The notes under the pieces are model-generated. The model searched no databases. It saw nothing but the letters and a program-made list of their open reading frames with translations, and was not told the DNA's origin. A program made the position numbers and the translations under genes. A stretch of 64,000 bases of DNA from Panicum virgatum (Eukaryota; Streptophyta; Magnoliopsida; Poales; Poaceae): contig NC_053153.1 in assembly GCF_016808335.1 (NCBI RefSeq), positions 32,683,172 through 32,747,171 of the forward strand, read 5' to 3'. Shown here one piece after another: positions 31,796 to 42,349 of the stretch. The first letter of the stretch is position 1. The number at the start of each line of letters is the position of its first letter.

Positions 31796-32027
31796 CCTTG
31801 TTTAGTTGCCTTCAAAATTTCAAATTTTTATAAGATTCCCCATCATATTGAATATTTGAATGTATGCATGAAGTATTAAATGTAGTTAAACAAAATAACT
31901 AATTATATAGTTTGTCTGTAATTTGCGAGACGAATCTTTTGAGTCTAATTAACCCATAATCGGATAATAATTGACAAATACAAACGAAAGTGCTACAGTA
32001 CTTTACACTTTACCCAACTAAACAAGG
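31796..32027. mobile_element. MITE with CCTTGTTTAGTTG inverted ends
   Basis: Terminal inverted repeats CCTTGTTTAGTTG (31,796) and CAACTAAACAAGG (ends 32,027). The interior has GCGAGACGAATCTTTTGAG and 'gtgctacagta', familiar from an abundant grass MITE. The superfamily is not settled from sequence alone; no clear duplication is seen. Confidence 0.75.
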
Positions 32028-32097
32028 CCTTGTTGGTTCAGACACAGAACAAGCGCGCTAGTGTTACTTGTAGCTTGGCCGTTAGCAGTGCTGATGG

Positions 32098-32730
32098 GTG
32101 GCTAGCTCAATCAGTCTCAGTCCATCCCGCTCGTCTGTCATTCTTGTTTGCGTGCTGAGAAATGGAACGATCAGGATGGACCGGCGGACTGGGCCACCAG
32201 AGTCGTCTTCTACTGCCAGAAGAAGTGGTACCTCTCTCCGGCATGGCCGCAGGCCGCCGCTCCACGCGTTGGATCTGCCGCTGCTGATGCTTCAGCTTCT
32301 GGCCTTCTGCCATCTTCGATCGGTCCCTCTGCTTTATCTCATTCGTTTCTTTGCAGGCTACCCTTGTCTTCTGCTGGTGTGCGCAGCGCAGCCGGCCGGT
32401 GGAACGGATGAGATCCCAAGAAAGCCAAAGTGCAAAAGGAGGAAGAGGGGGTTCAAACTGGAGAAACCACCCTGCGCATGTTGTAGTTGTACGCATCTCT
32501 CTGCTGTGAATTGTACAACACCAAGTCCCGCCCGCCTTGGATCAAACGCCAAGTCCGACGACGCATCGATGGGATCGGCGGCCATGTGCAGTCCATGTCT
32601 TGTTCGTTTCGTGCCTTTGCTCTTTACCTCGTGCTTCGCCCGCTGCTCGATCCCTTTACCTCCAATCCCGAGAGGCCGAGACTCTGTGCTTGCTTCGTTG
32701 CTCCTTGGATCCCGAGGAGCATCTATCTAG
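32098..32730 (+). CDS. Hypothetical ORF, possible gene fragment
   Basis: 210 codons on the plus strand in a GC-rich island (32,030-32,900) unlike the surrounding AT-rich DNA. It has an N-terminal region with Arg/Ser, a Leu-rich middle (L-L-M-L-Q-L-L-A-F-C) and Cys pairs (P-C-A-C-C-S-C). Overlapping ORFs exist in two other frames (32,148-32,411 and minus 32,496-32,107), which weakens any single choice. I recognise no domain. It may be a decayed gene fragment or a chance ORF. Confidence 0.2.
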   Translation: MASSISLSPSRSSVILVCVLRNGTIRMDRRTGPPESSSTARRSGTSLRHGRRPPLHALDLPLLMLQLLAFCHLRSVPLLYLIRFFAGYPCLLLVCAAQPAGGTDEIPRKPKCKRRKRGFKLEKPPCACCSCTHLSAVNCTTPSPARLGSNAKSDDASMGSAAMCSPCLVRFVPLLFTSCFARCSIPLPPIPRGRDSVLASLLLGSRGASI

Positions 32731-33055
32731 CAGCAAGCACTCCGATCCTATCCCGTGTTTGTTCCCGTCCCAGCAAAGTGTTGCTCCTCCAGATCCCCAG
32801 GGCCCTGGCAAGGAAACGGTCGTCTTGGAATGAATTGTCTCCTCTTGGCATTGTGGTTCCCTGAGTGGCCGGCCTCCACATGATGGTCGCACGAACTGCC
32901 TCTCTGTCTCATACTCTCACCTATCGTACAGCATCATAGTTTGGACACATGGGTATTGATCCAAAGCCCTTAATTACCAGCACGCGGGAACTTCACAATA
33001 ATAAACCCAAAGCTAAAATTTTGTAGAAATTTCTATTCGAAATGTAAGGTGATAA

Positions 33056-33812
33056 CACTACTGGAAAAAGACTTATTGGTAACGGACGAATCGAAGATAG
33101 TCATTGGTACCTTTATTGCATTACTAATAGCTCATCATTGTAAGGAGCATAAAACCGTTACCAATGACTGTCATTAGTAACGAAGATTATGTTGATGCTA
33201 GTTACCAAATAGCAGCAAAAAGAAAAAAAAACCTATACTAAAAAGAGCGGCACCCCACTTGACCAGCCTTCTTCCTCCAAGAGACATGATTTCTGCCTCC
33301 TCTAGGAATTGAACTAGGACTTCTTGGTTCGCGCGAGCCTCCCCTATCCACTACACATACAATCACTTGTTGTTGAAAGGCGGATGCAGTCGTTTTATAT
33401 TATTTTTAGAATCTTTGTGAATTTTATAGGTCACACCTTAAGTCCAATTGGTTTGTTTTTTTAAGATTGTCATTTATGTGCTTGTAGTTCAAGAAAAAAG
33501 ATAATAAAATAATAAAAATAAATTTATGCACCCCATATTGGTAATGGGCATCAAATACCCGTTACCAATGTGCACCACATTGGTAAGCTATGTTAACAAT
33601 GCCTGTTATACCAATGTACGTCATATTGGTAACCAAGGATATTGGTAACGAGCATTGTTAACATCCGTTACCAATAATGAGTTAATGGTAACGAATGTCA
33701 GGTGGAACTTATTAGTAACAAGCTTAAACAATGGCAGTTACCTATAACTCTTCTTGTAATGGGCATCAAACGTCCTACCAATACCATGTTACCTAAAATG
33801 TGTTTTCACAGT
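33056..33812. mobile_element. Decayed CACTA-type element with tRNA-like module
   Basis: Begins CACTACTGGAAAAAG; the right end is degenerate (TTTTCACAGTAG). Both halves carry repeats of 'ttaccaatg' / 'cattggtaac' in both orientations, as expected for subterminal motifs. The middle holds a minus-strand tRNA-like stretch: A-box-like TAGTGGATAGG (33,343-33,353) and B-box-like AGTTCAATTCC (33,305-33,315). No duplication could be confirmed. Confidence 0.6.
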
Positions 33813-33992
33813 AGAATAGGAGTTTCCCAATATTGAGTTTTATAGATGGATTATATGGAGTACATGATACGTACCTAGATTGTATCTTAAGAATCTATAT
33901 AAGATAGATGTTAGATAGAATTAATCGTCCTAACATATCAATTCGATCCACGTCATACCCTGCAACACCATGAGTCCATGTAGTGTCATAAA

Positions 33993-34611
33993 CACTATTG
34001 GAAAAAAGCCCATAGGCACCGGTTAGCAAGGGGCTTAGGTACCGGTTCTTTAATCGGTACCCGAAAACCGAAACCAAAAGTCACTGTCATGGGCACCGGG
34101 TAAAAGAACCGGTGTCTTAGGCTAGTATTTTTGGAGCTAATAGGTACCGGTTTTTGAACTAGTACCCGGAAACCGAGACCAAAAGTCACGGTCATGAGCA
34201 CCATGTAAAAGAACTGGTGCCTTAGGCTAGTGTTTTGGCAAAAATGGTTGGCCGGGATTCGAACTCAGGATCTAATGTCTCGCGTGTACTTTTCTTACCA
34301 TCTCACCTACACATCACTTCTGAGGAGAAGATAGATATTTTTCTTTTGAACTAACACATGAATGAGCCTAAGGCACTGGTTGGTAACACCAACCGGTACC
34401 TAAAGCTCATCCATAGGCATCGGTTGGTGGTACCACCCGGTAATAATATAAAAGTGTCCACCCGGTACCTATGGAGAGCCTTAAGTATCGGTTGGTGTTA
34501 CCAATCGGTACCTAACTCTCGTCCATAGATTCCATCCACCCCAAAAGTACCGGTACGAAGATGAATCGGTACCTACGGGTACTTTTGGGGTGGGCGTGTT
34601 TTCTAGTAGTG
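33993..34611. mobile_element. CACTA-type element with tRNA-like module
   Basis: CACTATTGGAAAAAAG ... TTTTCTAGTAGTG with duplication AAA (33,990-33,992; 34,612-34,614). Subterminal GGTACCGGTT / AACCGGTACC motifs repeat in both orientations. A minus-strand tRNA-like stretch has A-box-like TAGGTGAGATGG (34,298-34,309) and B-box AGTTCGAATCC (34,255-34,265), 32 bp apart. Confidence 0.88.
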
Positions 34612-34614
34612 AAA

Positions 34615-35253
34615 CAACGCGTGACGCTAGATTGAAGAGGAAGCCAACGGGTTTACTGGAGTTTATATTATTGGCGCATTTGTTGCTTAGCCACCAGCCG
34701 AGAGAGAGGCAAGCATGGTTGTAGCTGTGGAGAAGGCCGGGTCCAAAGCATCAACACAAAAAAGCACACATGTACAAAAAAAAAATCAACCTAGTCATTT
34801 CAACGAACACTGCAATTTTATTTACATTGCGTATCTCAAAACTTGAACTCGAGACTGTTAACTCTGATACTATCTAAATATGTCAACTAGTTGACCAAAA
34901 AGGCTAAGCTGGTGATAAAAAAAACATTCGCTAACACTGCAATAAACATCCTTCATTGAGCTTAGCATGAGATCCGATCATGTTTGTGGGACCTAAGCGT
35001 AAGACATAAAGACTGTCCCTAGGTAAAAACCAACAAAATGTAAAAACTCTCTCGTACGGTCATCTTTCAAATGATTACACTAATAATCCATCAAATGAGA
35101 ATAGATCAAGAAGTAAACAAATAAAAGGTTGCCTGATCATTAATCCATGCATTCTGGTGACTCTTATGACATAGTCTAATTATGTCCTATAGCACTAACT
35201 CCTAACACAAAAGTTTATCACCGTACTTGGCCCGTAACGAGGGATCTGGTGCC
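34615..35253. other. Intergenic, nothing recognised
   Basis: AT-rich sequence without ORFs or repeat ends that I could support. Confidence 0.5.
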
Positions 35254-35256
35254 ATT

Positions 35257-36431
35257 CACTACTACAAAAAGAATTTTTAAGGGCGGTAAAAACCAACTTT
35301 TAGGGACGGATACGATACCTGCCCCTAGTTCTCACAGCTGATAATCGATTTGTAAGGGCAGGTAACGTGCCATCCTATAAATGTATTTGTAAGGGAGAGT
35401 GATGGGGCTCACCCTCCTTGGCACTCGAACGGCTTACCTCAAGCCTCCTGCGTACTCTCCTCTCCACCACACTACATTGTCACTTGTGACACTATGAGAT
35501 ATGCTATTCTCTATAGTAACTCTGACATCGATTTGTAGGAGCGAGTGAGGCCATAACCCACGCCTAGAAATCCATTTTCAGGGGCGGGTGACGCCATCAC
35601 CTGCCCCTAAAAATATTTTTTTGTTTTATTCTAAAAATTTATTTAAATATAGCAAAATAAATTAAAAAAGTAAAACTTCTACACTATGGTTATTGTGAAC
35701 TATAGATACAGAAAAATATGCCAAATATATTAGTGTCGATAAATGTTAAGATTGTGGAACTACAAAATATGTCTCGAATTGTATGAGATACTACTATATA
35801 GTCATAGCCATATATAGGGAACCACTAGTAAATGATTTTGTGATACTAAACATTCTAAATGAATAATGTATAAACTATAAAATTTTAGATCTTACACTAA
35901 AACTTTGATATGAAACTACTCGACACATCCGATTCTTTAAAAGCAAATTAAATTTTTTAGATTTTAAAACTAGCGAAAGTATAATAACTTTTTGACTACT
36001 AAATGATCATAAATGAAAATTTTGTTAACTGCATAGTTGTAGATCTCGTTAAACTCTACAATTTTGGCATAAAACTTGTCTTCATCCGGGATCATATGAA
36101 AATTTTATGAATTTTTTCCTATAAAAAATGTATTTTTAGAGACGGGTAACGCTATCACCCGCACCTAGAAATGACCACTATTTCTAAGGTCGGGTGATGG
36201 CGTCACCCACCTCTAAAATTGCAGTTTTAGGGACGGGTGACCACATCTCTCACCTCTAACAATGAGCCCCATTTTTAGGGGTGTGTGATGGCATCATCTG
36301 CCCCTAAAAATGTATTTTCAGGGCGGGTCAATTGCTATAGTAACCCCACTTGATTTGTAGCAACGAGTTATATTTTGACCCGCTCCTAGAGAAAAAATGA
36401 GGTGTTGCCATAAATTATTTTTGTAGTAGTG
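35257..36431. mobile_element. CACTA-type element with tRNA-like module
   Basis: CACTACTACAAAAAG ... TTTTTGTAGTAGTG, 1,175 bp, duplication ATT (35,254-35,256; 36,432-36,434). Subterminal repeats of GGGGCGGGTGA / TCACCCGCC type near both ends, AT-rich core. A minus-strand A-box-like TAGTGTGGTGG (35,464-35,474) and B-box-like GTTCGAGTGCC (35,420-35,430) lie 33 bp apart. Confidence 0.88.
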
Positions 36432-36434
36432 ATT

Positions 36435-37476
36435 GTAGTTTTTTTATGTGCATATTGCTTTCCTTTTACTTCTTTGTGCTCTCGTGCATCTATGGACTCC
36501 CCCGGCCGTGTCCACATTTGCAAGATGTGCTTCGGTTTTATAGAGTTAAAACTTAGTCTAGTTCAATGTATATTTGGTGTAAAAAAGTTTAGTGATGTGT
36601 TTGTATTTTCAAATTGTTCTTAGTAATTAAGATGCTTATTTTTGTAACAATTCTCATAATTTAAAGGAAAATGGACTAAATAAAATCTCTCCATCTGTTT
36701 CTTCAAAAAAAAATCTCTCAAACTGTAGAACTTTTTCATGCCAAGATATGCCTAACATAATTGATAGGAAGGGACTATGTGAGCGATGAGCGCAACAGTA
36801 AGGAACACATGAGTCGCACATAAAAGTAACAAAGAGCATGGATGCGTGCAACATGGTGAAGCTTTTTCTCGAGATGCTCCACCATCAAACAATGGCTTTA
36901 GCCATGTACTACATGGAACAGAGATACCACATGAGTGAGATCCATGTTTGCTTGATTATATTGCTCCAAAGAAAGCTACGGCGACAAAGATGATCTTTAC
37001 AAAGAGGGGCTACAAGCGTGCTTGGAATTTCGGAGAAAGGCAAAGGAACCGTGAATTTTTATGTGTTCACATCAATATGATTACTCTTCAAAAGGATCCG
37101 AAAGAACACTTTAATCTGTGCATGCAGTTTTAAAGAAATTAAGTGTGAGGTAAAATGGGCAGGTTTTTTATATGGATATTTGTTCCTACCTCATAGGTAC
37201 CAATTTGCTAGCGACTATGCGGCTCATTAGGATTAATGGGACTAATTGTTAGCTGCTAAAATTAGCCTAGCTAATTCAAAAATGAGGGTTAATAGGAAAA
37301 CGTTACTTTTATCCTACTAACTACCCCTGTATCCCTCTCACCAAGAGCAAAATGGATTTGTGTTAGAATTGTAGCTTACTAGTTTCTCATATATGCAAAA
37401 GCATTACTAACTTTGGCTAACTTTACTGCTCCCTCCTTTGCAAATTAGTACAGTTTATTTTAGGTTTTCTATTGGT
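36435..37476. other. Intergenic, nothing recognised
   Basis: Only small ORFs without recognisable motifs; no transposon ends identified. Confidence 0.45.
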
Positions 37477-38060
37477 GAAATAGTCAAAATCGTCCCTCAA
37501 TTATCATTCATGGCTCAATTTCGTCCTTGAACTATCAAAACATCCACTTTGGTCCCTAAACTATGCAAAGCAGATCAATTTCGTCCATCTGGTGATGTGG
37601 CATGCCACCATGGACCGCCAAGTTAGCATCCAGTCAGCATATGAACCTTGCTTCTATAATCCAACTATTAAAAGATTCACTCATGTTGTTATCAACTGAT
37701 TTGCAATTAGATCCAAGCTTGAACCAAGCTCGGCACCAATGTATGGGGTCTGTATTCTCCAAATCATCCATCCTCTAGGAGTTTTGTGGGCGAGCTTGCT
37801 CTTGTAATGATTAAACAACATCACTCATGCTCTTGAACCAAGCTCGGCACCAATGTATGGGGGCTGAAATAGTTGGATTATAGAACCAGGTTTATATACT
37901 GATTGGGTGCTGATTTAGCGGTCCATGGTGGCACGCCACATCATCAAATGGATGAAATTGACCCGCTTTGCATAATTCAGGAAAAAAAAGTGGACGTTTT
38001 GATAGTTCAGGGACGAAATTGAGCCGTGTGCAATAGTTGAGAGACAATTTTGGCTATTCT
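37477..38060. mobile_element. Long-TIR element, Mutator-like (non-autonomous)
   Basis: The first ~195 bp (37,477-37,670: GAAATAGTCAAAATCGTCC...) are repeated inverted at 37,868-38,060 with around 85-90% identity by eye. Such long terminal inverted repeats suggest a Mutator-like element. The 200-bp centre holds a 31-bp direct repeat (37,718 and 37,832). No 8-9 bp duplication could be confirmed, so the superfamily call is tentative. Confidence 0.7.
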
Positions 38061-38436
38061 GGCTTTTTCTAAATTTGAAACTAAGTGATAGCTACATAAT
38101 TTTAGTATGTATTATATATAGTGTATGTATAGGTGAATAACAAAATCTTTGTTACCTGAAGCTACACTTCCTCCATTCTCTTTTGATAGTTCTATTTCCA
38201 AAATAAAACCTCTCTCTTTTGATAGTCCTATGGCAGCTGACATCTTGGGAATCATACGGATGCTCTTACATTAGTCTCGGTGCATAGTTTTATCGCACGG
38301 TTACAAAGAATAGATAGTAGGTAACTGTTCCATGTGAGTTTTATGGGGATGAAACACTTTTCTCATCTCATGAAACTCACTTCTCTCCTTACCATGTCAG
38401 TAAAGTTGATGGTGTGACATATAATTTAATGCCATT
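38061..38436. other. Upstream region of the BG1-like gene
   Basis: AT-rich sequence between the long-TIR element and the GC-rich gene island. It contains a short direct repeat 'tctcttttgatagt' (38,176 and 38,215). No ORF seen. Confidence 0.4.
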
Positions 38437-38799
38437 TTGGGCTTGAGATTAAACTATTCACCTAGAAATGGTGAACGAGTAGGCAGCAGCAGTGATAAGG
38501 AAGAGGCACGTTCCTGGTGCCGCCGGCGCCGACAAAGCAAAAGGGAAAGGGGCCAGGAAAGAGAGGGAGGCGGCTGCCGGAAGGAATCGAAGCATCAAGG
38601 GCGGAGAGGGACACCCAGACAGCAAGATCCCCTCGCCCCGCACGCCCGCACTCCACTCCTCCGACTCACACGCGCGCCCGCCATTGCTGCCCCGCCTTCG
38701 CTTTCTAGCTAGCTCCCCTGCCCCCTCCACCGCTAGCTAGTTCGCCTATATCATCATTGCCTCGCACCGCACGCCGCTCTGCTCGACTGCGCTCGAACA
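38437..38799 (+). promoter_or_regulatory. Probable promoter and 5' leader of the BG1-like gene
   Basis: Composition switches here from AT-rich to GC-rich, with a purine-rich stretch (38,480-38,620) and then CT-rich text typical of grass leaders. A weak TATA-like CCTATATCATC lies at 38,744. Exact start of transcription cannot be set from sequence. Confidence 0.35.
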
Positions 38800-39774
38800 A
38801 TGGAGAGGTGGGCGCCGGCGCCGGCGCGGGAGAGGCCCAGGCGGCGGCCTGGCCAGCCGTCCTTCTCGTCCTCGCTGCTCGACGCCATCTGCGACTCCCT
38901 CGACGACCAGCCCGGCGGGCCGGGAACGACGGTGGCCGCGGCCGCGGCGAGATCGGCTGGGACTGGGAGCGCCCAGAAGAAGCAAGAGGCGGCCCTGCAT
39001 TGCTACTACTACAAGCCGTCCTTGGCCGCCAGCCACCGGGCGGCGCCGGCGCCCTCGGACGACTGCTCCGGCCGCGGGTACTTCTCGTCGTCCGAGGTCG
39101 AGTACTCCCTCCGCCGCCTCCGCCCCATCCGCACCTCCGGCGGCGTCGGGGAGGCATCGGTGGCTCCAGAGGAGAAGCCGCCGCAGCAGCAGCCGGCGGC
39201 GGACAAGGTGAGGGGCGCGAGGAAGCCGTCCGCTGCCTCGGCCCGCGGCAGCTGCCGGAGGCCGGCCTCCCCCGGCGCGCGGCTCGCCAGCCTGATCAAC
39301 GCCATCTTCTCCGGCAAGCGCCATTCCGCGCGGCAGCACCCGGCGCCGGCGGACGAGGAGCCGGCATGCTCGACTGCCCCGTCGACTGCGCGCCCCTGCC
39401 TCGCCAAGACGCCGCCGTCGGCGCGGGCGCGGGCGCGGTCGAGCCGGAGCCGGAGCCGGACCGTGCGGTTCTTGGACATCGACGGCGAGGTTGCCGTTGC
39501 CGCGGCCGCCTCTGGCTGCAGGCGAATCCCGGTGGTGGAAGTGGAGGAGGACAGCGACGGCGGCGAGCAGAGCAGCGACGCCAGCTCCGACTTGTTCGAG
39601 CTCGAGAACCTCGCGGCCATTGCTCCGGGGAGTAGTGCCACGCGTTGCAGGAGAGCGTGCGGGGATGAGCTTCCGGTGTACGGGACGACTGGGGCTGGGC
39701 TCCGGCACGACATTGGCCGCCGCCGTCCGTTCGGGTATGGCACCCCTGGTCGGAGTTGTAGCAGAGCTGTTTGA
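38800..39774 (+). CDS. BIG GRAIN 1-like protein
   Basis: Intronless, 324 codons. Diagnostic blocks of the BIG GRAIN 1 family occur in order: P-S-F-S-S-S-L-L-D-A-I (20-30), Y-Y-Y-K-P-S-L-A (69-76), F-S-S-S-E-V-E (95-101), S-P-G-A-R-L-A-S-L-I-N-A-I-F (157-170), T-V-R-F (221-224), S-D-A-S-S-D-L-F-E-L-E-N-L (259-271) and E-L-P-V-Y-G-T-T (290-297). Family members are plant-specific, membrane-associated positive regulators of auxin response and transport that affect grain and organ size. No transmembrane segment is seen; Arg/Ser and Ala/Pro-rich linkers separate the blocks. The ATG at 38,800 is the first in this frame after stop codons and gives the conserved M-E-R-W start. No lesion is visible, so it is probably functional. 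Overlapping long ORFs on both strands are GC-rich shadows. Confidence 0.88.
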   Translation: MERWAPAPARERPRRRPGQPSFSSSLLDAICDSLDDQPGGPGTTVAAAAARSAGTGSAQKKQEAALHCYYYKPSLAASHRAAPAPSDDCSGRGYFSSSEVEYSLRRLRPIRTSGGVGEASVAPEEKPPQQQPAADKVRGARKPSAASARGSCRRPASPGARLASLINAIFSGKRHSARQHPAPADEEPACSTAPSTARPCLAKTPPSARARARSSRSRSRTVRFLDIDGEVAVAAAASGCRRIPVVEVEEDSDGGEQSSDASSDLFELENLAAIAPGSSATRCRRACGDELPVYGTTGAGLRHDIGRRRPFGYGTPGRSCSRAV

Positions 39775-41012
39775 TCTAGAATACAAAAAATAGAGGGGCT
39801 TAACTGTAAAATAATTTTACTTGATCGGTCTTTTTTGTACGACTTTTCCTCTTCTTTCTTCAAGCTGTGTGTACTTGCAATCATATTTGGGCTTGACACA
39901 GTATATCTCTTTCTTCTACTCATTACTACATTGGAACGAAGCATCTTAACTTTGATAATCCATCCATTATAAAGTTTCCACCATAGAGAAAAATGCCATG
40001 AAACGTACACCATCCATCGATACGGTACTAAAACGATCATATATGGAAGTCAGAAAATTGTGGAAGTCAAAATTCATGCGCCTTTTCCAAATTATGAAGA
40101 TGTGAATTTTGACTCAGAAATCATTTGTAATTGCCCTACCACCATGCAAAAGGTACTTTTTCTAATCTGATCATAATGACCGCAATCCATCTCTTTCTTA
40201 AAATAAAAATTTGAAACGCTAAACATTATGTCCGATTTAGGTATAACTTTGAGTCACCTAGTTTGCTGGTGACGCTGCAACATTCTATAACGGTGAGTAC
40301 TAAAGCCAGAGGTGAGACACAAATTACGCATATTTTATATCATATAATCTCATATCATTAGTACTCTTTTTGTATGCCCATCTCTTCTCTTTTTTTTCTT
40401 CAAGATTTTGGAAGTTGTGTATCTACATGCGCCTTTCTGATCTAATTATTATTGTATCAAGGCCTTTTTTCTCATAGACCAAAAATTTGGTATTCTAGGA
40501 AATTTTGGTGATTTAGCCGTAACATGGAGTCACCTAGCTTGTTTCTAACAATCAACAATGCAGTGTGTACCATATCACGTTAGAGTTTCATTGTCATGAT
40601 GCTACATGATCACTGCTAAGCTCCCTAGCAAGTATCACCGTACCAAAGCGATAAAAGGAAGGAAAGGGAGGTCCGCGTCAGTTATTTTAATTTCCCTGGA
40701 AAGGAAAGGGACAGCTAGTGAAGGAGCGATCCAGGGGAGAGAGCTGCACCCGCCGTGTCTCCCTCCTGCACGAGAGCGCATCATCACGGGGATCACCAAT
40801 GGAGCTTGTCATGCTCAGCCGTGACAGCCGTCGACTTGCGAGCCAAGGGAAATGATGCCAATGATCATGGCCGCCCCCTTTTGATCGCCCGCCTGAGCGG
40901 TTGTTGAACTGAGCAGAGGGAGTGGTTCTCTGCCCAGTGACACGGACACCCCACAATAATGAATCCTGTCACATTGTGTAGAGAGAAATTGTCCTTAAAA
41001 TTTTAGAATCCA
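39775..41012. other. Downstream intergenic region of the BG1-like gene
   Basis: Contains the probable 3' UTR, then AT-rich sequence. Two loosely similar stretches, each ending 'gagtcacctag(t/c)ttg' (40,252 and 40,529), hint at an old duplication. No gene seen. Confidence 0.4.
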
Positions 41013-41340
41013 GGCTCTGTTCGGTTTACCTGTACTACTCGCGCTACAAAAAAAATCTTATATGCATGAAGTGCAAAACAAAATTTATTTTGCAAAACCT
41101 TTTCACAGATGGGTGCAACTTTACGCGACGAATTTAATGACGGTAATTAATCCATGATTGACTACAGTAATGGTACAATAATCATCCTCTACTCGTGCAG
41201 TCAAAGGCCTCATTAGATTCGTCTCGCGAAGTAGCACAGGGGTTGTGAAGTTAATTTTGCAAACTGACTTTATTTAATATATCAAATTAATGATCAAATT
41301 TTGCTACAGTAGCTTGCGCTACTTAAACCGAACAAGTCCC
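41013..41340. mobile_element. MITE with TGTTCGGTTTA inverted ends
   Basis: GGCTCTGTTCGGTTTA at the left and TAAACCGAACAAGTCCC at the right. The interior shares 'ttagattcgtctcgcgaa' and 'ttgctacagta' with common grass MITEs. The superfamily (perhaps hAT-like) is inferred; the duplication is not confirmed. Confidence 0.7.
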
Positions 41341-42349
41341 GCACTCTTCAACTCCAAGAACAACAAACAGGACTTGTTTACTGTTGAGGGAAAATAAAAG
41401 GGAGAGGGACAAGTATTGTTTGTGTGTGTTGCGAACACAGAGCCTCCCCGGCTCAGGTTACTGAAACTGGAGAACATATTTGGGGACGTGAACAGTGCAA
41501 ACGGGGAATACCATCATCCATCGGTGTGATGTTCCGTTTCTGCATGCAATTTTTGGCGTCGATCTCGAGAAACAACGGGCGGAGAAAGCAAAAGGATGGA
41601 GGCCGTGACGGGGGCCGAAGAGAGGATCGATCGAAAGGCCGGCCTGACATTTCATTCCTCCCTGGCTCCGTACCTGCTGGTCTTTTCATTCTCCCGAGGC
41701 TGCTGCCCAAAGCACCCTCGTCCGACCGCGACCGGTGACTGATCGAGAGAAGAGAAGATCACGGCGGAGACAGGCTACTGGCCGATCCCCAAGAATATTT
41801 GGGAGTTCACACCGCGCGTCTTCTCGTCTCGTCTCCACCCTTGGGTTGCATCGCGCATACTTCCAAGTTCCATGCGGCATCCCGTCGAGTCACGTCGAGT
41901 GCGACAGGGCGTGCTGGCGCCGGTGCCATCGCGCCAGGCAGTAGGATCGCGGCCGCGGTTTTTTCTCGCAGTAACGCGCGGCAGCGGCAGCGGCAGCAGC
42001 AGCAGCAGGGTGCGGAACAGAGCAGCCGGCGGGCGTGAGAGCCGGCAGTAGGAGCATGCCGCCGCGGCGCCGCGGGAGATGTGATGGTAGGGTATCCCGA
42101 GCTTGACCTGGGCTCACTCACGGCCCAGCAGTGGACATGCCGTCCTGTTAAGCCTAAAAAATAGCAGGCCCCGCTAGGCAAAACAAGCATCCGCCTTCGC
42201 AGGCTGCAACGCACATTCAGTCAGGTATCATACCAGAGCCCATATGAATCTCACGCCATTAAATTGGGTGAGCACTGAGCAGTTCGGACAGGAGAATTTC
42301 TTTTTAATTTGACTGGTGCGAACTTTTTAGCATTAGCTTCAGTGGGTGC
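41341..42349. other. GC-rich intergenic stretch, no supported gene
   Basis: Several overlapping ORFs of 60-135 codons on both strands but no recognisable domain. A short (GCA)n-type tract lies at 41,982-42,009. Confidence 0.4.

Noticed and set aside
32107..32496. 129-codon minus-strand ORF
   Set aside because: It competes with two plus-strand ORFs; no motif favours it.
33305..35474. Functional tRNA genes
   Set aside because: A/B-box-like pairs exist, but no acceptor stem or cloverleaf could be formed by eye and all sit inside CACTA elements.
38705..40040. Long minus-strand ORFs (up to 346 codons) and a 292-codon plus ORF in another frame
   Set aside because: They overlap the BG1-like gene and exist because of its GC-rich third positions. 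Only the 38,800 frame shows conserved family blocks.
40250..40560. Possible tandem duplication downstream of the BG1-like gene
   Set aside because: Only 'gagtcacctag' and a few short words are shared; too little to call.
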